64,000 bases of DNA from Xanthoparmelia taractica. Its lineage: Eukaryota > Ascomycota > Lecanoromycetes > Lecanorales > Parmeliaceae. This document shows positions 44,034-54,617 of this stretch, in pieces. The translations under genes were made by a program, and so were the position numbers. Location: positions 1 through 64,000 of the forward strand of contig JANQBS010000126.1 in NCBI GenBank assembly GCA_033085395.1. Direction: 5' to 3'. The notes below the pieces were generated by a model, which was not told the origin of the DNA, did no database searches, and was given only the letters and a program-made list of their open reading frames with translations. Positions within the stretch are counted from its first letter, which is position 1, and each line of letters opens with the position of its first letter.

Positions 44034-44177
44034 CTTAAGATAAGTAGTAATATAAAGACGATAGAAATCGAACTTTTAGCGTTTTAATAGCATGATTTTA
44101 TCGTCGCTAAGACCTATCTCGCGTGCTAAAGTAGTAGCTTCTCTGCGAAAGAAATATTCTAAATAATAATTCCTTAT
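44034..44177 (-). pseudogene. tyrosine recombinase box II remnant (copy 2)
   Basis: Minus-strand reading gives EYFFRREATTLAREIGLSDD, then KIMLLKR, a stop in place of Trp, and KFDFYRLYITT, parallel to copy 1. GHSFRRG has become EYFFRRE, losing the catalytic His in both copies. Confidence 0.8.
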
Positions 44178-47100
44178 ATCGAGTGAGATTAATATTTAAC
44201 GAAGTTAATTAATAATTAGCTCTTTAATAAACGAGCCGTTATCTAACTAAAAGAGAGAGTTATTTAATAATATCTTTTATCTAAAGAGATATCATAAGGC
44301 CTTTACTATATAAGCGTTATTATTTAACGTTGTAATAGTAAATATTATTTCTTAATGAAAGGGATCTATTTTAAATATTAAAAGTGTGAGTTTAAGGTAT
44401 TTCTCGTATAGTCTTATCAAGCGACGAGTGAGAAATTATTACTCGAAGTTCTAACCTTTGCGATTACGTGTAGTATATATAAACTCGCTTATATAAAGAA
44501 ATATAACGAATACGAGATAAAAGACTATATAGAGCGTTGCTTCGGCCTCGTCTTCTTAATTAATATAAGTAAATATCTATAGTAATAGATCTTTAATAAT
44601 TAAATAATATTCTTTTATCTTAATCTCGCCTCGTAGATATTAAATATCGACGATAATTCTTTATAACTAAGAATTATGAAATATTATAAGATTCTTATAT
44701 TTTATATTAATATAGACTAATCTAACGTCTATTAGATAGACTTTAATAATCTTAATCTTAACTCGTCTCGTATTAAGATATACGATTTAGTTAATAAGTA
44801 AGTTAACTATCGCTAAAAAGAAAGATATACTTTTATTAATAACGCAATAAGCGCTATATAACTTAATAAGTACGATATACGTTTTTCGCGTCTTTGCGAT
44901 TAAACCCTATTAGAGAAAATAAGTTATCTCTCGTAATAGTGCGATCTAATTATATTATAAATTCGATGGATTACGCTCTAGCTCTACGAAGCGATTAAGA
45001 TATATCTTAGCTATAGATATACGTTAGCGATCTTTCGATATCGAAAGCGTAATAAGTTATCTACTAGCTTATTAATCTTAATTAAGATTTATATTAAGAT
45101 TAAATAGATATCGTATCTAGCTAGTAATAGCGCTATATCTTATAATAAGATTATAGCTAATTCGCGAATAGAGGTCTTTCTGAGATTATAAATGTATACG
45201 TTATTATCGTAATATAATATTAATCGTAATTCTTTAAGTCTTTACAATTATAGTCGAATAACGTGATATATAATCTTTATTTCTTTAAACTAAATATCTT
45301 TCTAATAATAACGTGTGATTATCGAAATATTAAAGATCTCTTAAACTAACTATAGGAGATTTGAGTGCTTTAGAATATAGTCTCTTATATTAAACGTCCC
45401 TAATGCGTTCGTTTAAATGTGTTATATTAATCGATTAATAACGTAACGAATTAATTTAAAATTATTTTAATCTTTTAGAAAGATCTTTTATTATAATAGA
45501 TCGATCCTAATATGCGATATAATTTTAATAAGTACTATTAGCCTTCGAAGAGCATCGAGAAGTCACCTTAAAAACGCTCTCTTTAAGATTACAATCTTAG
45601 CGGCGAATAATAAAAAATCGATCGCTAACTTAAGCTCGCGATATAAGATTATCGTCTAATTTAGAAGATTCTTAATCGTATTTCTCGCTTAGACGAGCTT
45701 ATCGAAAAAGAGTCTAATCTATATTAAAATACTATCGAACTTAATTCTTAGAAACTCGACTATAATATTTATAATATTCTTAATATAATTAATTTTAAAG
45801 TCTAATTCTTTATATACGAGATCGAATTATCAACTATATGCGATCGTATTATCGATTGATATTAGAATAACGAAGAAATCGTTTAGATAGTAAAGTACTA
45901 TAATTTAAAGAAGAACTATTATTAAGATCTAGTTGAGAGTCTTTATAAATAGATTAAATATAAATAGTAACGTACGTAGGTCGAAGAATAGATATCGTTC
46001 TTTTTAATAGCGATCGTTATAGTGAAATTCTAGTAACTATTAATTTGAACTTGCGATCGATATATATCTGAAGATGTCTTTTAGGTCTCTTTTGACGAAT
46101 TAAGTCTTAGGGCCTTATTATAGTAATACGATTATTACGTTATCGTATATAGCGTATTTTAGAGTTTCTTAGTTCTAGGGTATATCGTTATTAATTAAGG
46201 TCTTATATGAAAATAAGAGGTTATAAATACGTCTTTAATTATTATTATACTTTAGAACTAGCCCTAACGACGAGTAGACGAATTACTACTTCGTCTGAGA
46301 ATTAATCTCGACTAAGCGATTATACTAAAGTTATTTTTAAAGATTCGTTATTAGTATATTAGGTGTTACGAGAGTTAATTAATAATTGTAATTACGATAA
46401 CGTAGAATTTAGTCTCGATATTCGATTTTCGCTTTTTTTCGAAGAATAGTTAAAAAAATCTTTACGAATATAAGGTCTAAATAATTTTTTAATTAATAAT
46501 TCTAATCTTTTACTTATAGCGAATCTTAATTAATTAGATTTAAATCTAATAAATCGTATAGCGCGTATAAGAATTCTTCTACTATGTGTAGTAGTAATAT
46601 AAGTATCTATAAGTGCGTTGAGAGTTATTTAGACTTCGAAATTCGATTATTAAGCGAGATAAGATTAATACTTAAGGTCTCGGTTTAGGTCTTATAATAT
46701 ATATTAACTACGTAATGCTGCTGATAATTGAGATAGATATAACTATATTTGTAGTGCTCGCGTAAGTATCGTCTTTCGTTAAAATTTCGATATATCTTAA
46801 AATTAGAAGAGAAGAATTTAAAAGTAGAATCTAAATTCTGCTTAGTATCGCTAAGAGCGATTATTTTACGTAGCAGAAGATCGCTATAATATCTATTCTC
46901 GGTGATTCAAACTATAAGATTATTCTAGTCGTTTAAGATACGTATATTTATAAACGTATCGTAATATTCACGAATAAAGTCGAATTTATATAAGATTAAT
47001 AACTCAGCTAGACGAAAATGATAATCTAATAATATCTTCTATAGGCGGATAACTATTATAAGGTGTGCATAGTGATATATAATCTAACCATATACCTCGA

Positions 47101-47802
47101 AACACTATAGTAGATATATTATCTTATTAACTTTATAAGCATCGTTCGTATTAGCGCGATTAACGTATTCTCGACTTAGCTTAATAAAATTTTTAGATTT
47201 AAACGTCTTAAAGAAGATTTATTTAAAATACTTAATTTCGATAAAGCGATAGCGTTTATGAAGATTAAGAAAGAGACGCGTATCTTTAATATATATAAAA
47301 GAGACTCTAAAATTATTATTCTTCTTTAAATTAATATTAGACTTAAACGAATAATATCGGCGATAGCGATAATAACGGCGAGAGCGTAACTTGTATATTC
47401 GATATTGCTTATAACGATTATATTTGTACTCGGCGAGGCGTTCTTTTAGCTTTAAGACTTAATCGCGATAATTAAGAATTTTAATATCGATTTTTTTAAT
47501 TACGCTTAAGCTAAGAGTCTCTAAAGAGAGTATCTTCGATATTATAAACTTATTTCTATGAAATCGAGCGAAGCGAGAGAGAAAAGAAAGTATAATAATT
47601 TTTACGAGAGCTTTAGGTCTATTAAGGGCCTTCTTAAAGAATTTCTTGAATATCTTAAAGCGTCTAATAGCGATAATTATAATATACAAAGAATAAGATA
47701 ATTAAAAAGATTGAAATAAGTATAGGTGTGAATGAAATAAGAATAATATACGCTAATCTAGTGTGTAGGTGTTAAATAATTCAGAATAGTTAAATAAAGG
47801 TC

Positions 47803-47972
47803 ACAAAAGAATGCGATTGCTCTAAATGAGAAGAATTCGAATGAAGAGCCAACTGATAGTGTGAGACCCCTACATATAGTGCTCTTGCAGACACGTGTTC
47901 TCCGCATGTGCGCATGCATCTGGAACAGCGGCTGGATCATGAGACACACTAACCCATAGTCCCACTATTCGA
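47803..47972 (-). repeat. split direct repeat A1 (copy 2)
   Basis: Element 5' end on the minus strand, starting TCGAATAGTGGGACTATGG. Little RIP damage. Confidence 0.85.
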
Positions 47973-48389
47973 CCAGGAGCGAGTTTAGGCAAGACTGTTT
48001 CGTAATAGTATGACTAGTTATATCTCCTTGAGCGCTCGAAACGTTCACGACACGAGTTTCAAGTCTTGAGGCTGAAGCATTCCATGTTCTATGTCCTGCC
48101 AGGGTTCTGCGTTGTAGGGAATGCCAAAACGCAAAAAGTTGCTCTGCGCTGGAACCCGAGATACGTTGACCAATCACCTTGTGAGTTACTTGGGCTGGCT
48201 ACTGCCTTGTCCCCTTCCCAATCTCCACATGTTGACTCAGCCTTGTGATGCGGGCATCACTGACTTAGGACATGGGTGCGCAAGACTGATAAAAAGAGCT
48301 TCTATACTGACTATTTCCGAACTAGACCTGTTTACCCAGACGAGCAGTACTCGCATCGGCACCATCACACATTCCGACCAGTAGTAGTT
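47973..48389. other. intergenic, 3' flank of FamD
   Basis: Normal composition returns right outside the element. No gene recognised. Confidence 0.4.
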
Positions 48390-49056
48390 TCACCTCCATG
48401 CTAATCCAAATATAATCATATTGGCTTCAAAAAAGTCACGAGCCGACCCCATCTTAGCGTATCTGGCTTTTCCCGATTTGCTGAACTCTGGTTCTTCTAG
48501 CTTAAAGATGAAAGCATCTCCGTAAATACGCGGACATGTGAGTTTCGTGAAAGTCTGGTTCGTAGGTAATCCGACCTCCGAGTCTGTACATTTATACATG
48601 AAGTATCGACCTCTCTTCTTCTTGGAGAGCTCTTGGTCATCGAGAAGCTTATCCACCAATTTGCGATGGTCCCAGCGGAAAACAGCTCCCTTGAAGTCCA
48701 TGATGCAGGGGATCTGCTTGAGTTGCCCTTCTAGCTTTAAGGTCTCCGGATTGAGGTTAGCGGACTCGAGGGTACCAGGGTTGAGGGTCGGTCCTTCTGG
48801 GATCTCAATGGTGCTGACTTCAGCCTTGCTGGTACAAGAGCGGTCGGCTGGTATACGAAGGACCTCAATCTTTGTCTGGACCAATGTCTTAGGCTGGCTA
48901 GTGATGGGGACGGAGGAGGATTCAGCCGATGCATTGGCTACTTGGGGATCTTCCAGAAACGGCTTCTTGGCATGAATTTATCAACGTAAGGTAATCGATG
49001 CTCACAGTATGACAGTGAACACTTACCAAAGATATTCTTTTCTGCCTTTTACCCAT
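48390..49056 (-). CDS. FamD: tandem-family member with mini first exon
   Basis: Two exons: 49056-49027 (MGKRQKRISL, ten codons) and 48965-48390, with a 61-nt intron (donor GTAAGT, phase 0); 201 aa. A variable Ser-rich linker is followed by the core TKIEVLRIPADRS, QLKQIPCIMDF, AVFRWDHRKLVD, GRYFMYKCTDSEVGLPTN, PRIYGDAFIFKLEEPEF and ARYAKMGSARDFFEAN. No signal peptide or membrane segment. The first exon is basic. A TATAAGAAGCCTCC block lies 115 bp upstream. I do not recognise the family; function unknown. Confidence 0.82.
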
Positions 49057-50148
49057 TGATAACTATGTAGAGGAAAAACAGTTGTGTGAATGAGAAGGTG
49101 ATAGACGTACGCAAAGACTGGATTTCGAAAATGTTTGAAGGACCGAAAAATATAATAGCGGAGGAAAGAAGGAGGCTTCTTATAGAGCTCACTCGATCGC
49201 CCCAAGAGTGGTCACATGAAAGATCTCCGCTACGCACCAATGCGTTATCTTGGGAATGCTATTTCGAATACGATCGAGGAAAGCTTTCTCTGACAACGAT
49301 AACGTCAATCCAATCAAATCTCATGTTCACATCCTACCTTGCTGCCTTGCGGATACTTCCCTCCAATCGAGTTCGAGTGAATGTCTTCGATCTGAGAATG
49401 ATTCGCCTTAATGAATCCAACGTTTGCCTAAGAATTCTGTGGTACATACATCGAACCTTGCCACGACTGTCATCCCGTCTCCTGCTCCAAGTCTATTTCG
49501 GTCCTGAGTGGCATGTCAAGCAAAATAGATTTCGCCCTCGCCAGGGCAAGAAATACAAGCGACAAACAAGGCGATGAAGAGGAGAACAGGGTTTTTCTTC
49601 ACAGCCTTGGAAATTGTCAACGCCAGTGCCAGCGAGTGCTTGCCGTGGCCAATGCTGTCTGTATCTGACCCATTGTGGTTGCACTGAGGGAGGACGCTCG
49701 CGTAAAGCATAAACCAGTGCGTTCATGAGGATAACGAGGTCTGGTAGGACTATGATACGGGAAAATATGCCAAAGAAGGTTTACAAGAGCATAGAAAAGG
49801 TGGTGAGAATTTTTTTTAGTGAGGTCACTCGACCACCTGTGGATAAATCATCGGGTAGTAATAAGACTGGATAAGTGTTTACGCTTGATCGTGATTGGCC
49901 CCCGGGTTCCTGATGCTCGAATTATTAGTACTACATACGGCAAGGATCCCACTTTCACAGGAGGTTGGTCGTCTTAACACTGGCTTATCGCCTCAGTGCC
50001 TATTCGAGCCCACCCTACGTACTTGGTCTGCAATAGACGGTCACAAATCAAGTCGATTGTCCTGTCTAAGTATGCTTGAACTCGTTGCCAATCGCTCTCC
50101 TGAGTCCAGCAACATTTGCCCCAGCATTGCATCCCCACCAGGATCTCC
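49057..50148. other. intergenic between FamD and FamE
   Basis: Includes the FamD promoter. A 163-codon plus-strand frame (49086-49577) overlaps that promoter and has no motif. Confidence 0.4.
49171..49184 (-). promoter_or_regulatory. shared TATA block upstream of FamD
   Basis: Minus strand TATAAGAAGCCTCC followed by a CT-rich stretch, 115 bp before the ATG. Match to FamE extends over about 20 bp. Confidence 0.65.
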
Positions 50149-50811
50149 CTACTGGCGCCCCTTTTCGCTATCACATCGCGCCAATGAGTCAAGAATCTCA
50201 TGCGCATGTTTTGGGTCGGGGATCCGCCAATTTTTTGCATATCTCAATCTCCGAAAATTGTCGGGCGTTACACCCTCCAGCCTGAAGACATACACGTCTC
50301 CATAAACTCGCGCGTCCTTGAATGAGGGGTTCTTCTCCAATCCCTCCAATGGTGATCCAGGCCTCGGCTCGTTGCATTTGTACATGCACCACCATCCTTG
50401 CGCGTATCCAGGATATTCAGCGCAATTGATGTTTGCGATGACAAGTGAACGGCTGTCCCAGTCAAACTTGCTAGCTCCGCGGCTCCGTGATATATCTGGA
50501 ACGTGCTTGACCCATTCTTCCGATATCTGAGTCTCGTCTTTGACCTTTCGATCAAGGCTTGGGGCATGGTCGATCTCCTTGGTATTCATTGTCATCTTGG
50601 AATAGTTTGAGCCGTCTGCTGGTATGCAAAGAACCTCGATATCTTTCGTATCCCATCCCAGTGGCAGGACAGAAGTACCTTCGGCTGGTACCTTAGTGAT
50701 GGAGAGATCTTTCGGAGGCTTCACGCGTGTCTGATCATGTCAGGATGAGATGCTTGGGTATTACTCTCTGTTAAAGGGGCCTACCACAGTAACCTTTGGT
50801 GGAATGTCCAT
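50149..50811 (-). CDS. FamE: tandem-family member with mini first exon
   Basis: Two exons: 50811-50785 (MDIPPKVTV, nine codons) and 50730-50149, intron 54 nt with GTAGGC donor, phase 0; 202 aa. Core motifs are IEVLCIPADGSNYSKM, EWVKHVPDISRS, SKFDWDSRSLVI, GWWCMYKCNEPRPGSPL, ARVYGDVYVFRLEG and LRYAKNW. FamE has GSPLEG in place of GLPxN and GDVYVF in place of GDAFVF. The first-exon size and phase match FamD and FamG. Promoter block TATAAGAAGCCTC 129 bp upstream. Confidence 0.82.
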
Positions 50812-51565
50812 TGCGTTAAGCTGAGAGAAACACTGGTGTCTAAGGAAGTAGTGTACTGTTTTGGAAAGACTGCGGTATGTGCAGGGCTGAAGAAACTGAG
50901 TTTTATGAGAGAAAAAGGAAATGGAGATGGAGAAAGGAAGAGGCTTCTTATAGGGACTCGGTCTGACGCGCTGTTGAATGGGTAGCCTCCGGAAGGCTCC
51001 AGGCAATCCATCGGAAATCCGACGATTCAGCCTCAAAACTGTGACGCGCAAAGTATGGGTAGCAACTACTGGCTTTTCCTGCTGGCCATACGCACTACAC
51101 CCTTTTAATTGCAAGGCAAGAAGTAGACCGTTTCAATGGTAGCAAATCATCAGTAAGAATTCGACGCCCGAAACATGGTGAGTCATTCTGGAAATTACGA
51201 GACCGAGAATGGAACGGTTGCGAATCTCGAACATTTGCACAATGGGCGGGACTACCAGCTTTTCTTGCTGGCCATTCGCACTACACCATCCCCACCCTGA
51301 GCGACGAAATACAAGGCAGACGGTTTTATTGCTAGTAGCTGATCACTGACGGAGATGCATACTACTTGTCGATCTGGCAGCTTGCATTGTCCCTGTCCCG
51401 AAAAGCGATGCTTATGGTGTCATGCAAGGCGAGAATTTGTTCTAGGCTTGAATATGAGGTGTGAGTACAGAACAACTGACGGAACATCTGTCAGACACGA
51501 AGAGCTCGCCACAAGTGTGCTACCTGTTTTGGTTCTTGCGAATGCCCTTCCTTCTCACCGTTCTA
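50812..51565. other. intergenic between FamE and FamF
   Basis: Holds the FamE promoter. A repeated phrase (TTTTCCTGCTGGCCATACGCACTACACC near 51075 and a close copy near 51263) is present, cause unknown. Confidence 0.4.
50940..50952 (-). promoter_or_regulatory. shared TATA block upstream of FamE
   Basis: Minus strand TATAAGAAGCCTC, followed by a CT-rich stretch like that of FamD, 129 bp before the ATG. Confidence 0.65.
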
Positions 51566-52024
51566 CTAGTACCACGTAGCCATCCTTTTCGCTATCTCAT
51601 AGGCAGCGCCATTATCCTTGAAACTCCTCGCAAAGTCCTCCATTCTGCCAAAGATCACCTTTCCGCTCTTACGTTCAGTATTCTCAAATTCTGCTTGTTT
51701 GAAAACGAATGCATCCCCGTAGACGTGGGCATGGTCTACTTGGAACAAATGGCGGTTCTCTGGAAGATTCGCTTCCCCTCTGATGATGCACTTGTACATG
51801 TAATACTTCGGGTTTTCGGGATCCACGAAGAAGGCACGACGGTCTGAGTCGAAGTCTTTATATTGTCGCAGGTCGGGGACGTGCCTCAAGGTTGCTTCGG
51901 CGTCCACTGTCGATCTAGAGAGTTTGGCATTCTTTTCAGGATCGTAGAGGTCCAGAATGACGAGTTTTGACTCTGACCCATCGGCTGGGATACGAAAAAC
52001 CTGGATCTTGGTCTGGAGTGCCAT
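51566..52024 (-). CDS. FamF: tandem-family member, shortest form
   Basis: 152 aa from ATG 52024 (MALQTKIQVFRIPADGS); the family motif starts at residue 10, so this is close to the minimal domain. Further motifs are TLRHVPDLRQY, FDSDRRAFFVD (the F-W-RSL position lacks Trp), KYYMYKCIIRGEANLPEN, AHVYGDAFVFKQAEFEN and a charged helix near the C-terminus. No mini-exon is evident. It lacks the TATAAGAAGCC block seen in its neighbours. TKIQVFRIPADGS is closest to TKIEVLRIPADRS of FamD. Confidence 0.8.
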   Translation of the reverse strand: MALQTKIQVFRIPADGSESKLVILDLYDPEKNAKLSRSTVDAEATLRHVPDLRQYKDFDSDRRAFFVDPENPKYYMYKCIIRGEANLPENRHLFQVDHAHVYGDAFVFKQAEFENTERKSGKVIFGRMEDFARSFKDNGAAYEIAKRMATWY

Positions 52025-53849
52025 TTTCGTGGTGTTTCTGTGTTTGGTGTGGAACACTGAATGTTTGATGAGGTACACTGGTTGTATTATGACTGGAGAA
52101 ATGATTTCGGTATGTCTTGGGAATAACTCTGGTGTAGAAACGCCTTGTCAAAGTTGACGTGGAATTGGACTTGGATGTGGGTGTAGACGTGGATGAGGAT
52201 ATCGGCATAGGTCTTATCAGACTGCTACTGCAAGACTGGGTTGTATGTTAAAAAGAAAGTAATAGAAGGGATAGACTTGACTTTGTACTGGTATCAACAT
52301 AACACTAATAGATGCAGGCGCCCGCGTCGCTATAGCAAACGCATCCTAGTCTAAGGCGAGACTCCGCCTTGCAGGGATTATAAGGGATACCCTTTGGTTG
52401 TAGGATGATTGGGCGTCAGCGTCTGCAACGTGTATCAACATCCGAGGCATTTGCACCACTAGAAATGTTAAGTTTTAGCTGACCAACCATCGAATTTTCC
52501 CACAGCACCACCGTTAGCCAAAAGATATAAGGCAGCCACTTCCATGTCAGTGGGTCACCCAATTGGGGACCAGCCCACGGGTATACTTGCCGCCCTGGTG
52601 TCATTCACCTCCACTGAAACGATACCGTCTCCGCTACTCACGAAGACGGTCCGTATTTTAAGAAATGAGCAACCAGTAAGAAGCACAATTTGCCTCATGG
52701 CTAAAGTATGCACGACGTTGCAGATGGAAGTGTATGGTCAGAATGACTGTGACCATGGACGGGACATCACCCGGTATCCCCGCAACACAACGGTCAATAA
52801 TGCCTCATACAAATCTGCTACAATCTCAGCACAAGGTGTCAGCGATGTCGAGCTAGGCTGTGTCATATCATAAAACATGTGCCACCATCTACTGTCATTC
52901 CTGCAGCCACAGCTAGCCATCGGTCGGGCGGGCATAGAAGGCTAAAGGAAACTTGTAATAATCTGAGTAGCCTCTGTACGGCAGCGGTATTCCGACAGAC
53001 TGAAGCATTCAAAGACAAGTATTTTTCATGTGTATCCTACAACAAATGGGTAACATCGGTAGGCCACCGTTTCCCACTACAGCCAGCACACCATTCGCCA
53101 CAGTTAGTCGTCCCCTTTTCACCACCCATCCAAATTGAACCTGGCCCCTGCCTCGTATTCAATACGTAAACCCTAGCGCGGTTCACCTGTCAGGCTTGCT
53201 GCGCTCATCAGTAAGCAGACTCTTGAGCCGCATTGATTGGACAAACGATGAACGCCATCTTCCCCTGCTTGCATGTACGTATCGTATAGTAGGAAGGGAA
53301 ATCAGGAAATCAGAGCATAGAGCCATAGTCGGATTTGCTACAGTGATCGTTTAAAGGCTAGCCCAAGGTGTTTAGCCTGACGGTCTAGAGCTCTAGTGCC
53401 CGCCTATGTAGAGCTGTTCGTCACGCCCTTCGTCAAAGTCAGAGCCTTCATTGCATCACAGCGCATCAGTACCATGATGTCTTGGTCAGCATGTCCATGC
53501 GCTCGGTTTAGCACGGCGACCAGCATCATCTCGAATACCATCGAAATTCACAATGGAGGGGCAGCGATAAAATGATTCCAGAATGTCGCCGCCAGAATAC
53601 GCAGTGTAGTCAAGTCGCGCGTCCAAGCATGTGATATTCCTATGGCGATTCTCATCTGGTGAGCTTGGGCAAATCATATTTCTGGAGGTAGGCGAAGGGC
53701 ATTTCTAAGGGACCGGAGAGAGAAACAGCAAGAGGAGACTTGTTTGTCGTTCTTGAATGATTTTCGATACTACAGTATTCGACTTGTTCTCGCGCTAGCG
53801 CAAGAACCTAGTAGTACGTGTATCTTCCTCTACCAGCGTCCGCAACTTG
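52025..53849. other. 1.8 kb intergenic between FamF and FamG
   Basis: No family core and no other gene could be read. The frame at 53486-53677 (minus) has no motif. Confidence 0.4.
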
Positions 53850-54617
53850 CTAATCTACTTGCTTTGATAGCGCGATCAAGAGTTTCCGCAATATGACCTT
53901 TGGAAACTCTTCATGGTCCGCCGCGAAAATGAAGTCGGCCCCTAAATTACTGAAACCCCACCGGTAGGATCCATCTGGTTTGTAAGAATGTATTACATTG
54001 AAAACATACGCATCTCCGTACACGGTAGTATCAGAAATATTTTCCAGGTATTTGTTACGTGGAAGACCTAAGGCTTAAGAGTCAGCACTGCTTCTTCAAG
54101 ATGGGTTTACGAGCGATAAGGTGGCTTGAGGGGGTATTGGTGCCGCCCGCTCCCTCACAGCTCGCCAAGGACTCTGAAACAATTACTCATTTTTCATTTG
54201 AAGACTACTCTCTATACATACCCGCTTTCTTGTCCCGGCATGAGTACATCCAGTAATCACCCCGCCACCCTCCATTGTGCCGCCCAATGTCCTCGGCGAA
54301 GAGACTCGTGAGCGAACGGTGTTTCCAGCTGAACGTTCGCGTGCTCTTCTCGCACGCCCAGACTTGCGGGAAGGCAACAAGCGATTTCTCGCCTTTATTG
54401 CACGTGTGGAAGGGAGCTTCTGTGGTACCAGCTCCGGTGACGACGAAGTTGGCCACATGGGGTCGACTACCATCACATGGTATGCAGACCGTGTCGACTT
54501 GAAGTCTGGCATCTGTTTCTGCCTGAATGTACACGTATTGTAAACCAGTGTTAAGCACTCGAAAAGATAATAAATTCGGAGACTCACCACGGCAAATGGT
54601 CCCTCCATTTGAGGCAT
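53850..54617 (-). CDS. FamG: tandem-family member, three exons
   Basis: Exons 54617-54588 (MPQMEGPFAV, ten codons, phase-0 intron with GTGAGT), 54522-54222 and 54067-53850; 549 nt, 182 aa. Core: LQVDTVCIPCDGSRPHV, LVAFPQVWACE, RTFSWKHRSLTSLFAEDIG, DYWMYSCRDKKAG joined over the second intron to LPRNKYLENIS, then TTVYGDAYVFNVIHS and GFSNLGADFIFAA. The second intron falls inside the GLP motif, a position not split in the paralogues. Closest to FamC (CIPCDGSR, NKYLEN), although FamG is at the far end of the array. Rightmost member found. Confidence 0.82.

Larger units (their letters stand above)
43347..47972 (-). mobile_element. RIP-degraded Ngaro-like retrotransposon, copy 2
   Basis: An inverted relative of the element at 975-5600, the same length within a few bases, with the same split-direct-repeat layout read on the minus strand: A1 47803-47972, internal part, B1 43746-43904, A2 43576-43745, a 70-bp spacer, B2 43347-43504. 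The RT motif reads YYLNDFF near 45875-45899. It is riddled with stops, AT-rich inside and near-normal at the two outer ends. No target-site duplication is seen (outer flanks CCAGGAGC and CAGACGAT on the element strand). It has inserted between FamC and FamD. Confidence 0.87.

Noticed and set aside
49086..49577. 163-codon plus-strand frame
   Set aside because: It covers the FamD promoter and first exon in antisense, and has no motif or neighbouring splice sites.
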